Assembly: GCA_025094145.1 (NCBI GenBank)
Contig: JALLLS010000031.1
Span: 248,001 to 312,000, forward strand
Direction: 5' to 3'
Origin: Spinellus fusiger
Lineage: Eukaryota; Mucoromycota; Mucoromycetes; Mucorales; Phycomycetaceae
Length of the DNA: 64,000 nt
Numbering within the stretch: position 1 is the stretch's first letter; every line of letters starts with the position of its first letter. Shown piece after piece: positions 35,747 through 47,924 of the stretch. The translations under genes were made by a program, and so were the position numbers. The notes beneath the pieces are model-generated. The model was not told the origin of the DNA and made no database searches. It was given only the letters and a program-made list of their open reading frames with translations.

Positions 35747-37504
35747 TATATTGTACGTATAGATCAAAGTATCGATTGTATAATATAACTATGAGCTTCT
35801 TTGCTTAGAAGGTCTAGTTATTCCACAAAAGGTGTGTTAAATTTGAAAGGAATTAATCAGACTTAGGAACAAGATATTTTTATTAAAACAAATTTGACAA
35901 GTCTATTTATACTAATTATAGACAGGCGACTGTGAAAAAAAAGAATAGCCTGTTATTGATTTAGAATGCCTATCAATCATGGCCTGTTTAGTTGACTTTA
36001 TGCAGTGTCTTGGCCATAGATTACATTGTAGAAAGAAGATGACCTAATCATCAGTCTATGACTATTATTGTCGCTGTGCTTACGACAAGGTGTAATCAAG
36101 TTTGATACAAGAGAAAAAACACGATACTTCTGTTGACCTGCACTTCATCTTCATTAAAATGATATAGAATACATCTGCTATTGCTGAACTTGTCAACAGG
36201 AAAAATAAAAGACAAAGACCTAGTTCAATCAATTAGTTTAGTCAAAGTTGATATTTTGAAAGAAAAAGCATCGATATCTTACAGAATTCGGGTGCTGTTA
36301 ATATCTTTATTTTTTGCCACCCTGATGTTCTTGTTTCTGAATTTCTTCAGAATATTTTTAATGTTGACCTCTCCCACGATCAACTACCAGCAAGAATAAT
36401 TTGACTAATTAACTATAACTATTTATATGCCTATCTACCTCGTTATTGACCACCCATTCTTTTTAGCCATCGCCGTGGAGATAGTTAATTCTTTTTCTTC
36501 TTTTGACATCTTTTAATGAAGCAAAGATGTCTGATATTGATCCATCAAGCAATGAATCTATAAATTAACAGAGGAATAAACATGTCAATAGCCTCTTATA
36601 TAATAGTCCTTTTGATAGAAAAGGTATTTGAAGTGGTGCTTACTTGGTGATCTCTTATTATTATAGTTTATGAATAGAGTAAGGACAGTTGGGAGATGAG
36701 AGAGAGAGTATAATCTTTATTATTTAGTATTTTCACTTCTTTTACACTTTTTCTTATTATTATCATCGTCACTATCTACTACTGAAAGCTATGTAGAGTC
36801 CCTTGTTAGTAAATTATTATCTTTTAGAACTATGACTTAATATTGACTCCTTTTCTACAGTATAGTCCTCTTTTGGCTACTTGTATTTTTTGTCAATGGA
36901 GATGATTGGTATTTCTATTTGTGACAAGTGATCATCCGACAACAGGTTTTTTTTAAAAAGTACTGTGAAGAAGAGAGGCTAGATGCTTCCATCTTCATTG
37001 ATAAAAAATAGATGAATGGGGGAAAAGGGGGTTCATAGAAGTGCCAAGAAGTTATTGACATAGTCTTTTAATAGCTTCATACGCACACTTTCTCTAATTA
37101 TTAATAAGCAAAAGACTGATCCAAGTAATTATTCAATTCCAATATTCAAGTACCATAGACTTCAAGGCATAAGAAAGTAGATTTATCTTTTTTTTATTTG
37201 ATTCCCCCTGTGTTGTTATTTTCTATGTTAGTTTTTTTTGGTCGCTGCTGAGATTGATTGTTTTGTTTGTTTGTTGCACCTGTTATCAATATCCGCATTA
37301 TTTTTATCTTGTGTTTATTTATCATCTACTTTTTGTATTTAGATAAAACATTCTCATATCTTTTCTTAAAACATTTACATGTGACAGTGGACGCCCTACT
37401 TAAGGACTCTGTATATCTCCATCAATAAGATATTACCCCAAATTAAAGCTCTATGAGTGTTTTTTGCTCACCCTTAAATTCCTTTGAAACAGGGTGTATA
37501 GGAG
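35747..37504. other. AT-rich region upstream of orphan gene, downstream of LINE-A
   Basis: No gene recognised. A plus-strand 72-codon ORF at 36181-36399 has a hydrophobic stretch (VLLISLFFATLMFLFLNFF), but its AT-rich codons and lack of context make it doubtful. Confidence 0.4.
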
Positions 37505-37518
37505 ATTTTTTTTGTATG

Positions 37519-37533
37519 GAAGTCAGTGACTTC
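37519..37533 (-). other. 3'-terminal stem-loop of LINE-A
   Basis: Perfect 6-bp stem with a 3-nt loop, followed on the minus strand by CATAC and an A-run. The same architecture is present at the end of LINE-B with a different stem sequence. Confidence 0.6.
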
Positions 37534-37643
37534 AGTTTTATTTACACGCACAGCCTATCAGAAGGAGGGAGAAAGGCGAGAGAAAAAGATATATCTATAA
37601 AGGACAAAATAAAAGAAAAAATAAATAAAAATAAAGTAAACAA

Positions 37644-40600
37644 CTACTGATAATTGTCTAGCTTTTGCTCTTCTGCCAGAGTAGTCACCAAAGAGACTGA
37701 ACGTTGGGCTACCACAGTGGGTAGAAAGGGCTTGTTATCAAAAACAAGTCTCCAATGTGCTCTCCAAATGGCTAATAAAATCAAACTGATAATTTGGCAA
37801 GAGTACATAGACTCATATACGTTTTCGTATAGAAAAGACAGTGCAAAAATAGCGTAAGAATTTTTTACAAAGGTGGGTGCATGTCCAAATTGAGATGACC
37901 ATACATCAAACCAAACCTGCTACTTGGGTGGGCATTGGAATAAGAAGTGAAGAGTATCTTCAACAGGGTGGTTGCACAAGAGACAAGAGCTGGAGGTAAA
38001 AATTGCAGGAACAAGAGAGTAAAGTCGTTGGCGGCAAGGCAGTTTACCATGAAGTAGGCGAAACCACATATTGCGCACTGAATGCTGAATGGGAAAGTGC
38101 CAGAATTCCTTCCACTGTAATTCTGTGAGAGGATGGCTGAAGGAAGGAACTGCTTGAGCAGGCAAAGCCAGGCGACGGAAAGAGCGAGAGCTCAATTTGT
38201 GAATAGGAATATTTCCTAATTTCAGGCAGCTCACCACTGGGCAAAGATCGTAGATCCCTGGTCTGTGTTCATCAGAAGCAACCGTCAGGGGAGTAAGACA
38301 ACATCTCACTAGCAGAGCAGCTAAGAGAATTTTCCTTCTAGCATGGGCACAACGAAGACGGTGAATCAAGCAGGGGGCTACTTGTAAATCTGCTACTGGC
38401 TTCCATCGAAGTCCCTGTAGAGATGGATCAAAGAAAAATGCATCTTTGACCAGAATTTTTCGGTATCCAGGAGAGTCTTTAAATGTCTCTGAGTTTACTT
38501 GCCAAATATCCTTCAATGGTAAAGTCAAGCATGTGGTTGGTGACAGAGAACAATCAAAGAGAGACCGGGGCAAGGCATCCATGGCTTTAAGCAAAGTGGC
38601 TAGAGAATTAAGGCCATTTTGCAAAAAGAAAGGGCGAGAAGACGGAAAGAAAAGTGGGATAAGATAGTCACCAACATTGCACAGAGACTGAAGAGCATGT
38701 CTGATGTAGACAGTAGCAAAAGAGCCACTGGCACGAGGTGAAAGTAGAGGTGCAAGCCAACGCCATTGCAGTGCTAATTGCTGTCTAGGTGGATCCAATA
38801 TACCTAATCCTCCTTTACCCTTGGGTGCAGTAAGAAAAGAGTAACGAACAACAGAAAACATGCGGCGTTGAAGAAAAGAAGAGATAATTGACTGGAGTCG
38901 ACAAAAGAAAAGCTTAGAAACAGGGATCACCCTGAGAACTTGCCATGCCCTCGAAAGAATAAGAGTATTCATAACAGTTGCTCTACCAAGAACAGACAGC
39001 TGACGTTGTGAATGGATCTGACATGCCGTACTGATAGTATCCAGCAGTCGAGTGCAGAACACATCTCTCTGAGCCAAAGAAGTATACAGTGGGAGCCCAA
39101 GATAAATCAATGGATGAGTAGAATGTCTGTCGTGCCAACTGGTCATACCATGCTGTTCAAGAGCAGGTTGCCAAGAGGGCAAAGATGCACCAGAAAGAGA
39201 AAAGGCTTGGGTCTTTGAAAAAGTGATTTTTGCATTAGACGCCTTACTGTAGAGATCCAAATGTAATTGCAGTCTATTCAAGTCCTGCTGATCTTTAAGA
39301 AAAATCAGGGCATCATCAGCATAGGCCAATAGTTTGACAGGAGTAGGAATAGGCTCAAAAGAGTGCAGGTTGGTGTGAACAAGAGAGTAGTCATTGAACT
39401 GAGGATCATTGAGGATACAGCGTAATAATGGTTCAAAAGCCAAGTTGAATAGTACAGGGGATAGTGGATCACACTGACGCAAGCCTCTGTCTTGGGGTAT
39501 TGGTAAGGATAAGAACCCATTAACATTAACACGAATCTTGGTTCCAAAGAAGAGAGCTGTGATAGATTTGACTAACTGGGGAGGAAAGCCAAACCGAAGA
39601 AGAACAGAAGATAGATACAGGGGGTGAACACGGTCGTACGCCTTTTCCTGATCTATAATCACACCAATACTAGAAGATCCACACCTCTGGGCATCTTCCA
39701 TCACTAGTCGTGTCATCATACCATTGTCAGCTATGAACCTACCACGCACAAAGCCAGCCTGACAGGGGTTTACCAAGGGTCCACATTTACCAATGATATG
39801 TGCATTCACCAAGTGAGTGAACACTTTAGTGTCTGCGTTAATGAGAGAAATGGGTCTCCAATTGCAAAGCAAAGAGAGATCACCTGTCTTGGGCAAAAGT
39901 ACCATAACTGTATCACACCAACTAGGAAGGAAGATACCAGACACCAGAGCATCTTTGTACACTTCTCTGACTAAATTGCCATACAGGTGATGTTGAAAAA
40001 CGAGAGCAAGAATTTCATATGGAATTCCATCTGAGCCAGGACTACTTCGACGTGGTGTGTGTGAAACACCTATCAAAAGATCATCCATAGTGAATGGATC
40101 GCATAGCTTATCTCTAACAGTAGCTGGTATGATGCATGATGTGGGAATAGCCTCTAATGCAGAAGCAAGGGCTGTATCCTCAATTGGATCTGGAGTGTAC
40201 AATTGTTTGTAGAAGCACTGAGAAGCCTCAGTTTTCTTACTAGAAGTGGTGCACAAGTTGTTGGTATTGAAGTGGTAGAGACCAGGGATAGATTGCTGCT
40301 GTTGCCTAATAGCTACAGTGTGCTTCAAATACCATGCTGACATCTCTCCATGTTCCCTCTAATGCTTTCTAGCCTTCAAAGCAGCAATTTCTATCATCTC
40401 TCGCTGGAGCACAGCAATCTGTGTCTCAACAGGAGGAAGAAGAGTAGTGAGATAAGAGGTGTAGCGATAGTTGCGGAGAATACAGTTACGTTTGCATTGA
40501 AGCAATTTCAATTGCTGTTGGCGCCAAGCAGCTTGCTTGCGACCAAATTGTTGAGCTGTCTGTCTAACAGACTCTTTTACTCTTTCCCACTGACTCTGAG

Positions 40601-41438
40601 TGTCCAAAGCACTAAGCTGAGAAAAAAGATCCATCAAAACAGAGGAAAGTTTTTGCTGAAAAGCAGGTTTTGCAGCCAAAGCTGGGTTAGCATGATAAAT
40701 CCCTTTACCATGAGATGTCGGGCCAAAAGAAAAGACTGTAGTAAGAAGGGCATGGTCTGTCCAAGCAGAAGAGATAAATTCCACATTCGAAGAGTGCACA
40801 AAAGGTGCCATGTCATTGGATGAGAACATATAATCAATGCAAGAACTAGGATTGGCTCAACAAAAAGTAGGTAAAGGGGGCATATTTGGAACTGTAAGAC
40901 AGTCCAGGAAGTGAGATGCTAGTGTGTTAATCCAAGAAGAAGGCACACCACGAAGAGGAGACAAGAAATAAAAAGAATAATTGAAATCTCCAGCAAGGAC
41001 CAGACGTTTAAAGCTGTCAGATTCTTGTGGATCAGACATTTGTTGTAGAAGAGATTGGAAAAAGCTCTTTCTGGGTCCAGATTGTGCTGGAGCATAAATG
41101 GCAAGAAGATCAAATGGATCAAAGAAATTGTTATAGTGAGAGACAGTGGCCCGTAGTGCACGACCATCCAAATCTAAAGAAGGAAGGGCAGGAGAAAGTA
41201 ATATTGAAGAATCCAAAGACACTAAGCCGCAGTGTTGAGACCACAGGCTAGATGTAGTTTGGAATTCAAGGTCAAGAGTAGGAACAAAGTTGGGAGAAGC
41301 ATTTGTCTCTTGAAGAGCCACTAAATGAAGATTTTGCATTCGTAAAAAACGAACAAGACTTCGCCTAGAAGATGCATCAGAAGACATGACAAGACTTCGA
41401 CAGTTTAGGCTGCCGATCCTAAGAAGGTTGTTAGACAT
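37644..41438 (-). pseudogene. LINE-A ORF2: AP endonuclease and reverse transcriptase, three in-frame stops
   Basis: One reading frame of 1264 codons without any indel. Endonuclease motifs are in order: IGSLNCRS, ALQETNASP, VLAGDFNYS, SCIDYMFSS and WTDHALLTT. The reverse transcriptase follows: RRSSPGSDGIPYEIL, LPKTGDLSLLCNWRPISL, GFVRGRFIADN, IDQEKAYDRVH, GLRQCDPLSPVLFNLAFEP and LLAYADDALIFL with the YADD box. The C-terminal zinc motif is CLLCNHPVEDTLHFLFQC. The frame is interrupted by TGA at 40857-40859, TAG at 40359-40361 and TAG at 37920-37922. The part after the last stop (LLAIWRAHWRLVFDN) still matches LINE-B (LLAIWRHHWMFIFDN), so it belongs to the protein. The start codon overlaps the ORF1 stop as ATGTCTAA. 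Confidence 0.85.
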
Positions 41439-42717
41439 ATATGCCTAAACGGCTTGGTGTCTTAGTAGTGCGACCACTCCTGGTCTTTGTATGTGTCAAT
41501 GGAGCATGCTTAAAGGCTGTCTTGACCTTTTTCTTAATCTGAGTCTTGGCTGGCATCTTTGTCTTCTCTACAACAGTAAGAGACTTGTCTGTTCTAATTG
41601 GAGATACCATATCCAGTGTTGGTAGTATTGAGGCTTCTGCCCTATCAACGGCATCAGCAAAGTGCTCCATGTTATTATCATCGAGTCATCCTCTTCCAGG
41701 GTTTTCACCTCTCTCTTCTCCTCCGAGGCCTTTTCCTTATTCTCCTTTTCTGCTCCATTATCCTGCTCTGTCAAAGGAGAGGTGGTGGTATTGACAGGTG
41801 TGTTCTTAATGGGTTCAATAGGCACTGTGGTGGGTGCTGACTGCACAGCCTTAGGACGCTTACGGCCCAAGTCATCTCTGATTCTAGAACAATTGACTGC
41901 TACATGCCCTTCTTCTTGACACCCATAACACATCCGTTTAGGGTAAGTGGGGCAGCGTTCTCTTGAATGGCTCTCTGTGGCAGTAGGAGCAGTGCTCAGG
42001 CATATCTAGCCACGTAGCAAAAAACGTACTTGAACCATCATACCATTCTACTTTATGGCTCACTGGCTTAAAATTGACTGTTGGAGAGGCAGTACATGCC
42101 AGGAAAGCATACCCCCTTCCTAGATACCACTCTCCATGTTCCTCCACATGAAGTCCTACTTCTAGAACTTTCCCATATGGTGTGAGGGATTCTAAAAGTC
42201 CCGTATGCATACTCTCAGCATCATCAAAAGGAAGGTTTTCGAGGGAGAGCTTAGTGACTTTGCAGTCACCGGGGATAGCTGGGTAGGCCTTGAAGACACT
42301 ATCTCCAATTGCCAAGTCACTTCCTTCACAGGCAGCAACACAGTGCTCCTCAGACTGAAGGATGACCTCCACGATCTTCCGAGATCCCTTTTTATGGGTG
42401 GCCATGGCCAAGCCTATACCAATAGGAAAGGTCTTACGAGCCTCCCTGTAAAATTGAGAGGATGTCACTTTGGTGTTGGTGACATCATAAAAGATACAAG
42501 GCTTCTTGTTGGAAGCCTGATGCCAGACTCGAGGTAATGAGGCTGGAGCTTTTGAGGGATTGTCCACTGGTGGTGTAAAAGAAACAGTCTTGTAATTTGC
42601 TGCTGCCGAGTACGAACGAAAAGGTATTGCTTTACGCTGTTGTTTTGGTCCATGAGGTGTGTTGGGTGGGCTATGTGCACCACTTGGCGAGTCCGAATTT
42701 TTAGCAGGAAGAGCCAT
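41431..42717 (-). pseudogene. LINE-A ORF1: RNA-binding gag-like protein with CCHC knuckles, frameshifted
   Basis: Starts MALPAKNSDSPSG at 42717. The first two-thirds runs in one frame to the start of a first knuckle (CSYCHRE). A small indel there shifts the frame; the second knuckle reads CYGCQEEGHVAVNC at 41930-41889. A second frame change near 41680, at a GATGATAATAAC stretch, leads to MEHFADAVDRAEASI and a basic tail (RSGRTTKTPSRLGIYV). ORF1 proteins of this kind bind the element RNA to form the retrotransposition particle. The stop overlaps the ORF2 start by 8 nt. Confidence 0.75.
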
Positions 42718-42900
42718 GGATTTTTAAAAATAAACTTATACTTCAAATTTTTAATTATTTGTGACTGGTCTGATTTTTGGATAAATGGGTATTTCGTATA
42801 AACTGAGAACTGTTTGTTGACATTTTCCTGAAAGATGTAAACAATTCAAATGGTCATGAAGGATTCTCAATATTTACTTTTCTTTGTATAGAATGTAATT

Positions 42901-43895
42901 CATGAGCATTTTGCTTGCTACGAGCTATCTTTTCTGGTAATAACTGAGACCAGTGGCCTTCAGAGTAGCCAGGAGTGTATCCGATAAAAGTCGTTTACAC
43001 ATACGAAAGATAGCTCCCAGGGTCAACATGAACGCATTTTATGGTGGTTCTCTCTAGTATACTGTTCAGTTCAGTAGAAAAGAGCGATGTAACTCTGAAT
43101 GTCGGTCTGCATCTAGGTAGACTCAACCATTTGCATGACGGTCATCATACAAATGTGAAAGAAGCTCTTTTGTTCAGTTTATGAGGTAATCATTATAAGC
43201 AGTTTTCTATGTTCTTCTCAAACTCCTGTACTTCTTTCTCAAAATACACATGAATCCATGAGCATTTTGCTTGCTACGAGCTATCTTTTCTGGTAATAAC
43301 TGAGACCAGTGGCCTTCAGAGTAGCCAGGAGTGTATCCGATAAAAGTCGTTTACACATACGAAAGATAGCTCCCAGGGTCAACATGAACGCATTTTATGG
43401 TGGTTCTCTCTAGTATACTGTTCAGTTCAGTAGAAAAGAGCGATGTAACTCTGAATGTCGGTCTGCATCTAGGTAGACTCAACCATTTGCATGACGGTCA
43501 TCATACAAATGTGAAAGAAGCTCTTTTGTTCAGTTTATGAGGTAATCATTATAAGCAGTTTTCTATGTTCTTCTCAAACTCCTGTACTTCTTTCTCAAAA
43601 TACACATGAATCCATGAGCATTTTGCTTGCTACGAGCTATCTTTTCTGGTAATAACTGAGACCAGTGGCCTTCAGAGTAGCCAGGAGTGTATCCGATAAA
43701 AGTCGTTTACACATACGAAAGATAGCTCCCAGGGTCAACATGAACGCATTTTATGGTGGTTCTCTCTAGTATACTGTTCAGTTCAGTAGAAAAGAGCGAT
43801 GTAACTCTGAATGTCGGTCTGCATCTAGGTAGACTCAACCATTTGCATGACGGTCATCATACAAATGTGAAAGAAGCTCTTTTGTTCAGTTTATG
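42901..43895 (-). repeat. Tandem 356-bp monomers (2.8 copies), LINE-A 5' region
   Basis: CATGAGCATTTTGCTTGC recurs at 42901, 43257 and 43613, and the three units look identical by eye. The third unit stops at 43895, so the unit farthest from ORF1 is truncated, as in promoter-monomer arrays of other LINEs. Each unit contains an 11-bp inverted repeat (GAGCTATCTTT at 42922-42932 and AAAGATAGCTC at 43006-43016). It also holds a strong hairpin at 43128-43155 with 11-bp arms and a 6-nt loop. Confidence 0.9.
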
Positions 43896-44334
43896 GTGAA
43901 TTATCTGTATTGAAGACATTTAGCTTTGTTTGTTCTGATTACCTTATATCTGTTTTTTGTAATATTTATCATTAAACATTCTTTGGCATGTAATTAGATA
44001 TTGATTTAGTCAATTAAGTATATTGCATCTGAGCCAGACCTTTTGATTGCTAAGAATAGTTGATGTATCTGATAAAGTAGTAACTATTAACAGATGCTTT
44101 TTATTATTATTAGTTGGATTTAACGATTTGATAACAACGGTTTAGTACATTTCAACCTATCTTACATATATCATAGTTTGTTTATTCAGGATAACAACAG
44201 TACCTCTATAAGAGTAATAATTATAAACTGTTTTTATTTATTTATTATTTTTCCCATATTTTTTTGTTGAAGTATAAACAAATCTACACCCTCTTCACTA
44301 TTGAAAGGGCTCTTTATGCAATCTTTTTGTTCTT
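43896..44334. other. AT-rich spacer between LINE-A and LINE-B
   Basis: Unique AT-rich sequence without ORF or recognisable repeats; probably part of the pre-insertion locus. Confidence 0.4.
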
Positions 44335-44351
44335 GTAATTTTTTTTTGTAT

Positions 44352-44366
44352 GGAGCCTCTGGCTCC
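44352..44366 (-). other. 3'-terminal stem-loop of LINE-B
   Basis: Perfect 6-bp stem, 3-nt loop, then (minus strand) ATAC and an A-run; counterpart of the LINE-A hairpin. Confidence 0.6.
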
Positions 44367-47300
44367 GAGTTTTTTTTTAGGGGAGAGAGCACTGTGTCAC
44401 TCAATGTCCATACCAAGTTCTGACTGGAGGCAGTCCAAGAAGTGAGTAGCAGTAGAAAGAACAGCAGAAGAAGTAACAGGCACATTATCAAATATGAACA
44501 TCCAATGGTGACGCCATATAGCCAAGAGAGCACAGCCAAAGATGGAGACGTTAGGAGTATTTGAGACAGGGGCTGTTGGGAAGGTAAAAGAGTGGAGAGC
44601 CGCAGCAAGGTCGGAGGACTGTGGAGAGAGGCCAAAATGTTTGTGCCAAAAGGAAGACCAAAAGGACCATTTCTTTGGGCAGGTAAAAAATAGGTGCTCT
44701 TGAGTACCTTCAGCAGCCGAACAAATAAGACAACTACCAGAGGGAAAGGAAGAGGGAACAAGCCTGTGAAGGAGAGAACAAGCCTGTGAAAGAGAGAACA
44801 GCATGATATCTTATAGTGAAGAGCACGGTACCATACATTGCGAGTAATATGCTGTAGGGGAGAAGACCAGAGCTCTTTCCAGCGGGATGGCCAAAGAGGA
44901 GGGTTAAAGGAAGGTGCTGATAAGGATAATTGCATGCATATAGTTCGATAAAGACGTGGAGAGAGAGAAGACCATGGATTGGATGGTACCAAAGCGGAAA
45001 AGAAAGAAGAGTTGTCTACTGTAGATCCAGTCCTAAGAAAGAGCAAAAGAAAGAGAGTCTATACCAATTGGGCAGGTAACAAGGCTCTTAGAAGGAAGGG
45101 CTTTAAATGTAAGGATTGGCTATCAATCTTACGAAAAAAAATTGCGAACAATGCGTGGATAATTGGTAAGGCTACCAGGAAGACGGCGCTGCAGAACATC
45201 AAGCTCTTGATTCACCTCAAAAGCATCACTGACTCGGAGAGCATTCCAGGAACGAAGGAAAGCAGGAGAGCCAGAAGCAACAAAACAAGCAGAAGAAAGT
45301 GGAAGCTCAAGGCAAGTGGGAAGATTCACTGTGATTTTCTCAAAAGAGTGTGGCAATCGGTCCATTGCACTAAAGATAGTGTGGAATGCACTGCTCAGAG
45401 AACAATAGATAGAAGGACGAAAATTGGGAAACAGAAGACAATGGAGAGGATCCAAGGAAGGGTCAGCCACTTGCAGAAAATATGAGAACCATGGAGGTAC
45501 TAAACCAGAAGGAGAACGAGGGGATAAACAAAAAGGAACAAGCCAACACAATTGAAGAGCACTTTGTTGAATGCTGGGATCCAAGACACCCAATCCACCG
45601 CGGCTAGTTCGAGAGCATAAAGTAGCAAGCTTTATGGGGGGAACATACGGTACTGGAGAAAGCGACCCATGAGTGACCTCACCTTCTGAAAGAACACAGA
45701 GGGAAGAGACACCACACAAAGAACAGGCCAGAGAGTCAAGAGAACAAGAGTGTTGAGGACTGTTGCGCGGCCCCGAACAGACAAAGAGCAAGAAAGGTGT
45801 ATATTGCAGGTGGCTTCTATCTTTGACAAAAGGGATGTGCAAAAGATATCTCTCTGTGGTAGAGAAGTCATCAAGGGAAATCCGAGATACCTAAGAGGTT
45901 CTGGTGAACGACGGTCATGCCAGTCTGTAATATTGTACTGCTGAAGGATTGAAGTCCATAAGGGCTGGGAAGCATCCGAAAGAGAAAAGGCTTGTGTTTT
46001 GTGCATATTAATGCGAGCGTTGGATGCTGCAGAGTACGTAGTAAGATGCTCTTGTAAGCGATGTAAATGAGCATGGTCGGGTAGAAAGACTAGGAGATCG
46101 TCTGCATAGGCTAGAAACTTGAGAGCAGGAGGCGGAGAAAGACTTGGGTGTGGAGGAGGAGAGAGACTCTTGAAGGTCGTATCATGGAGCAAACGACGCA
46201 ACAGAGGCTCAAAAGCAAGATTGAAAAGCACAGGAGAGAGAGGATCTCCCTATCGAAGACCACGAGATTGGGTGAGTGAACGAGTGATATGCCCATTCAC
46301 ATTGACTTGTATCTGTGTAGAAAAGAAAAGATTACATATGCTATTCACCAGAGAAAGAGAAAACTTGAAGTGTAGCATAACCTTCTTAAGGTACTCTAGA
46401 TGAACTCTGTCATAGGCCTTTTATTGATCCAACAAGAGACCCACAGCAGAAGAGTTCTCTATTCTAGCCTGCTCCATGGCAATCTTTGTGAGCATGCCAT
46501 TGTCAGCAATGAACCTTCCTTGCACAAAACCTGTCTGGTAAGGCGAAACAAGGCTACTGGCAGCATGGATCAAATGAGCATTTAGAAGACGAGTGAATAC
46601 TTTGGCATCTGTGTTGATCAAGGCAATGGGCCTCCAGTTCTTTAGAGAGGTCAAATCCCCTTTCTTTGGCAGGAGTGTCAAACACGTCGACTGCCAGGAA
46701 GGAGGGAATATACCAAGTGTCAATGCCTCATTGTATACTGTGGTAATAAGGTCAGCACAAACAGGGTGATCAAAAACTAAGTGTAGAATTTCATATGGCA
46801 GACCATCAGGACCCAGACTGCTTGATCTTGGGGATCTTGCTGAACCATCCCTAATGTCTGCTATAGTAAACTCGTTGGTGAGAAATGAGCCCATGCTCTC
46901 AGAGAGAAGAAGTTCGGGTGGAAGATGAGTGAGAAAATCCTCAACAGCCAAAGACACTACAGGATCTGGAGTGTACAAGCCAGTGTAGAAGGTAGCAGCA
47001 GCATCAGTCATCGTGTGCGGATCTGTGCATAGAGTGTTTGTTACTGGGTGCTGTAGGGCAGTGATATTCTTCTTGATCTGTCTTGCTGTGACAGTTCTCT
47101 TTAGATATCCGGCAGAGATCTCTACCTGTTCAAGTTGTACTTGTTGCAGTTTTTTCTCAATAATAGGCAGCTGGAAGTTCTGTGCTGGTTAGTTTCTGAA
47201 CTTGTGGATAAGTCTATCCCGCTTGCTCTGAAGCATACGTTCTGCTGAGACAAGGGAATGTTGGCGACGACAAGAAAAGGACTTGGTGGAGCAAGTGACT

Positions 47301-47924
47301 TTCTCCTTTAACTGATCCCACTTGAGGTGGACAGATAAAGAGTGAGAGAGAAAAGGAACACAGCAGGAAAGCAAGGACTTGAATTCTTCACAAAACTCTG
47401 GTTGGAGGGCTAGACAAGGATTGGCACGCCAAAGTCCTTTTCCGAGGTTATCTTGAGTCTCAAATCTAAAGGACTAAGTGAGTAGACAATGATCCAACCA
47501 CTGAGGGTAGATATAGGAGACTGAAGAGAAAGAGCGTAAGGGAGCAATGTCCTTGGATGAAAAAATGTAATCTATGCTTGAGGAAGATATGCCACGATGA
47601 AATGTTGGCATGCACCACTGTAGCAGTAATGCAGCGGCCACAGAGGCTGAACAAAGGGTCAATGTGTGTAATGAGTAGTGATAATTATACTGGGCCATAG
47701 TGAGGTGACCATAGTGATGAGGAGGTGCGGAAGAGTTGGTTAAAAGTGTTTTACATAGTGTCTGTATTGGCATGGGTTTCTTGGAGCGCAAGAAGATCCA
47801 TACCTTTACTGTGTAGGTGTCATATAAATGATTGTCTTTTTTAAGGATCACTGAGTTTGGTGAGTCCTCTACAGTTTATAGTGCTTATCTTAAACATAAA
47901 ATAAAATAAAATAAAATAAAGGGA

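Larger units (their letters stand above)
37505..43895 (-). mobile_element. LINE-A: nearly full-length non-LTR retrotransposon with 5' monomers and a 3' hairpin
   Basis: Minus-strand element of about 6.4 kb. From 5' to 3' it has a tandem array of 356-bp monomers (43895-42901), a short leader, ORF1 (42717-41431) with CCHC knuckles, and ORF2 (41438-37644) with APE-type endonuclease, reverse transcriptase and a C-terminal zinc motif. At the 3' end it has a hairpin (GAAGTC-ACT-GACTTC, 37533-37519 on the minus strand) followed by CATACAAAAAAAA. No RNase H domain was seen. Target-site duplications could not be assigned. It is the younger of the two LINEs here by its nearly intact frames. Confidence 0.85.

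Noticed and set aside
44979..45485. Plus-strand ORF of 168 codons
   Set aside because: Antisense shadow of the LINE-B ORF2 region, which reads as RT C-terminal sequence on the minus strand.
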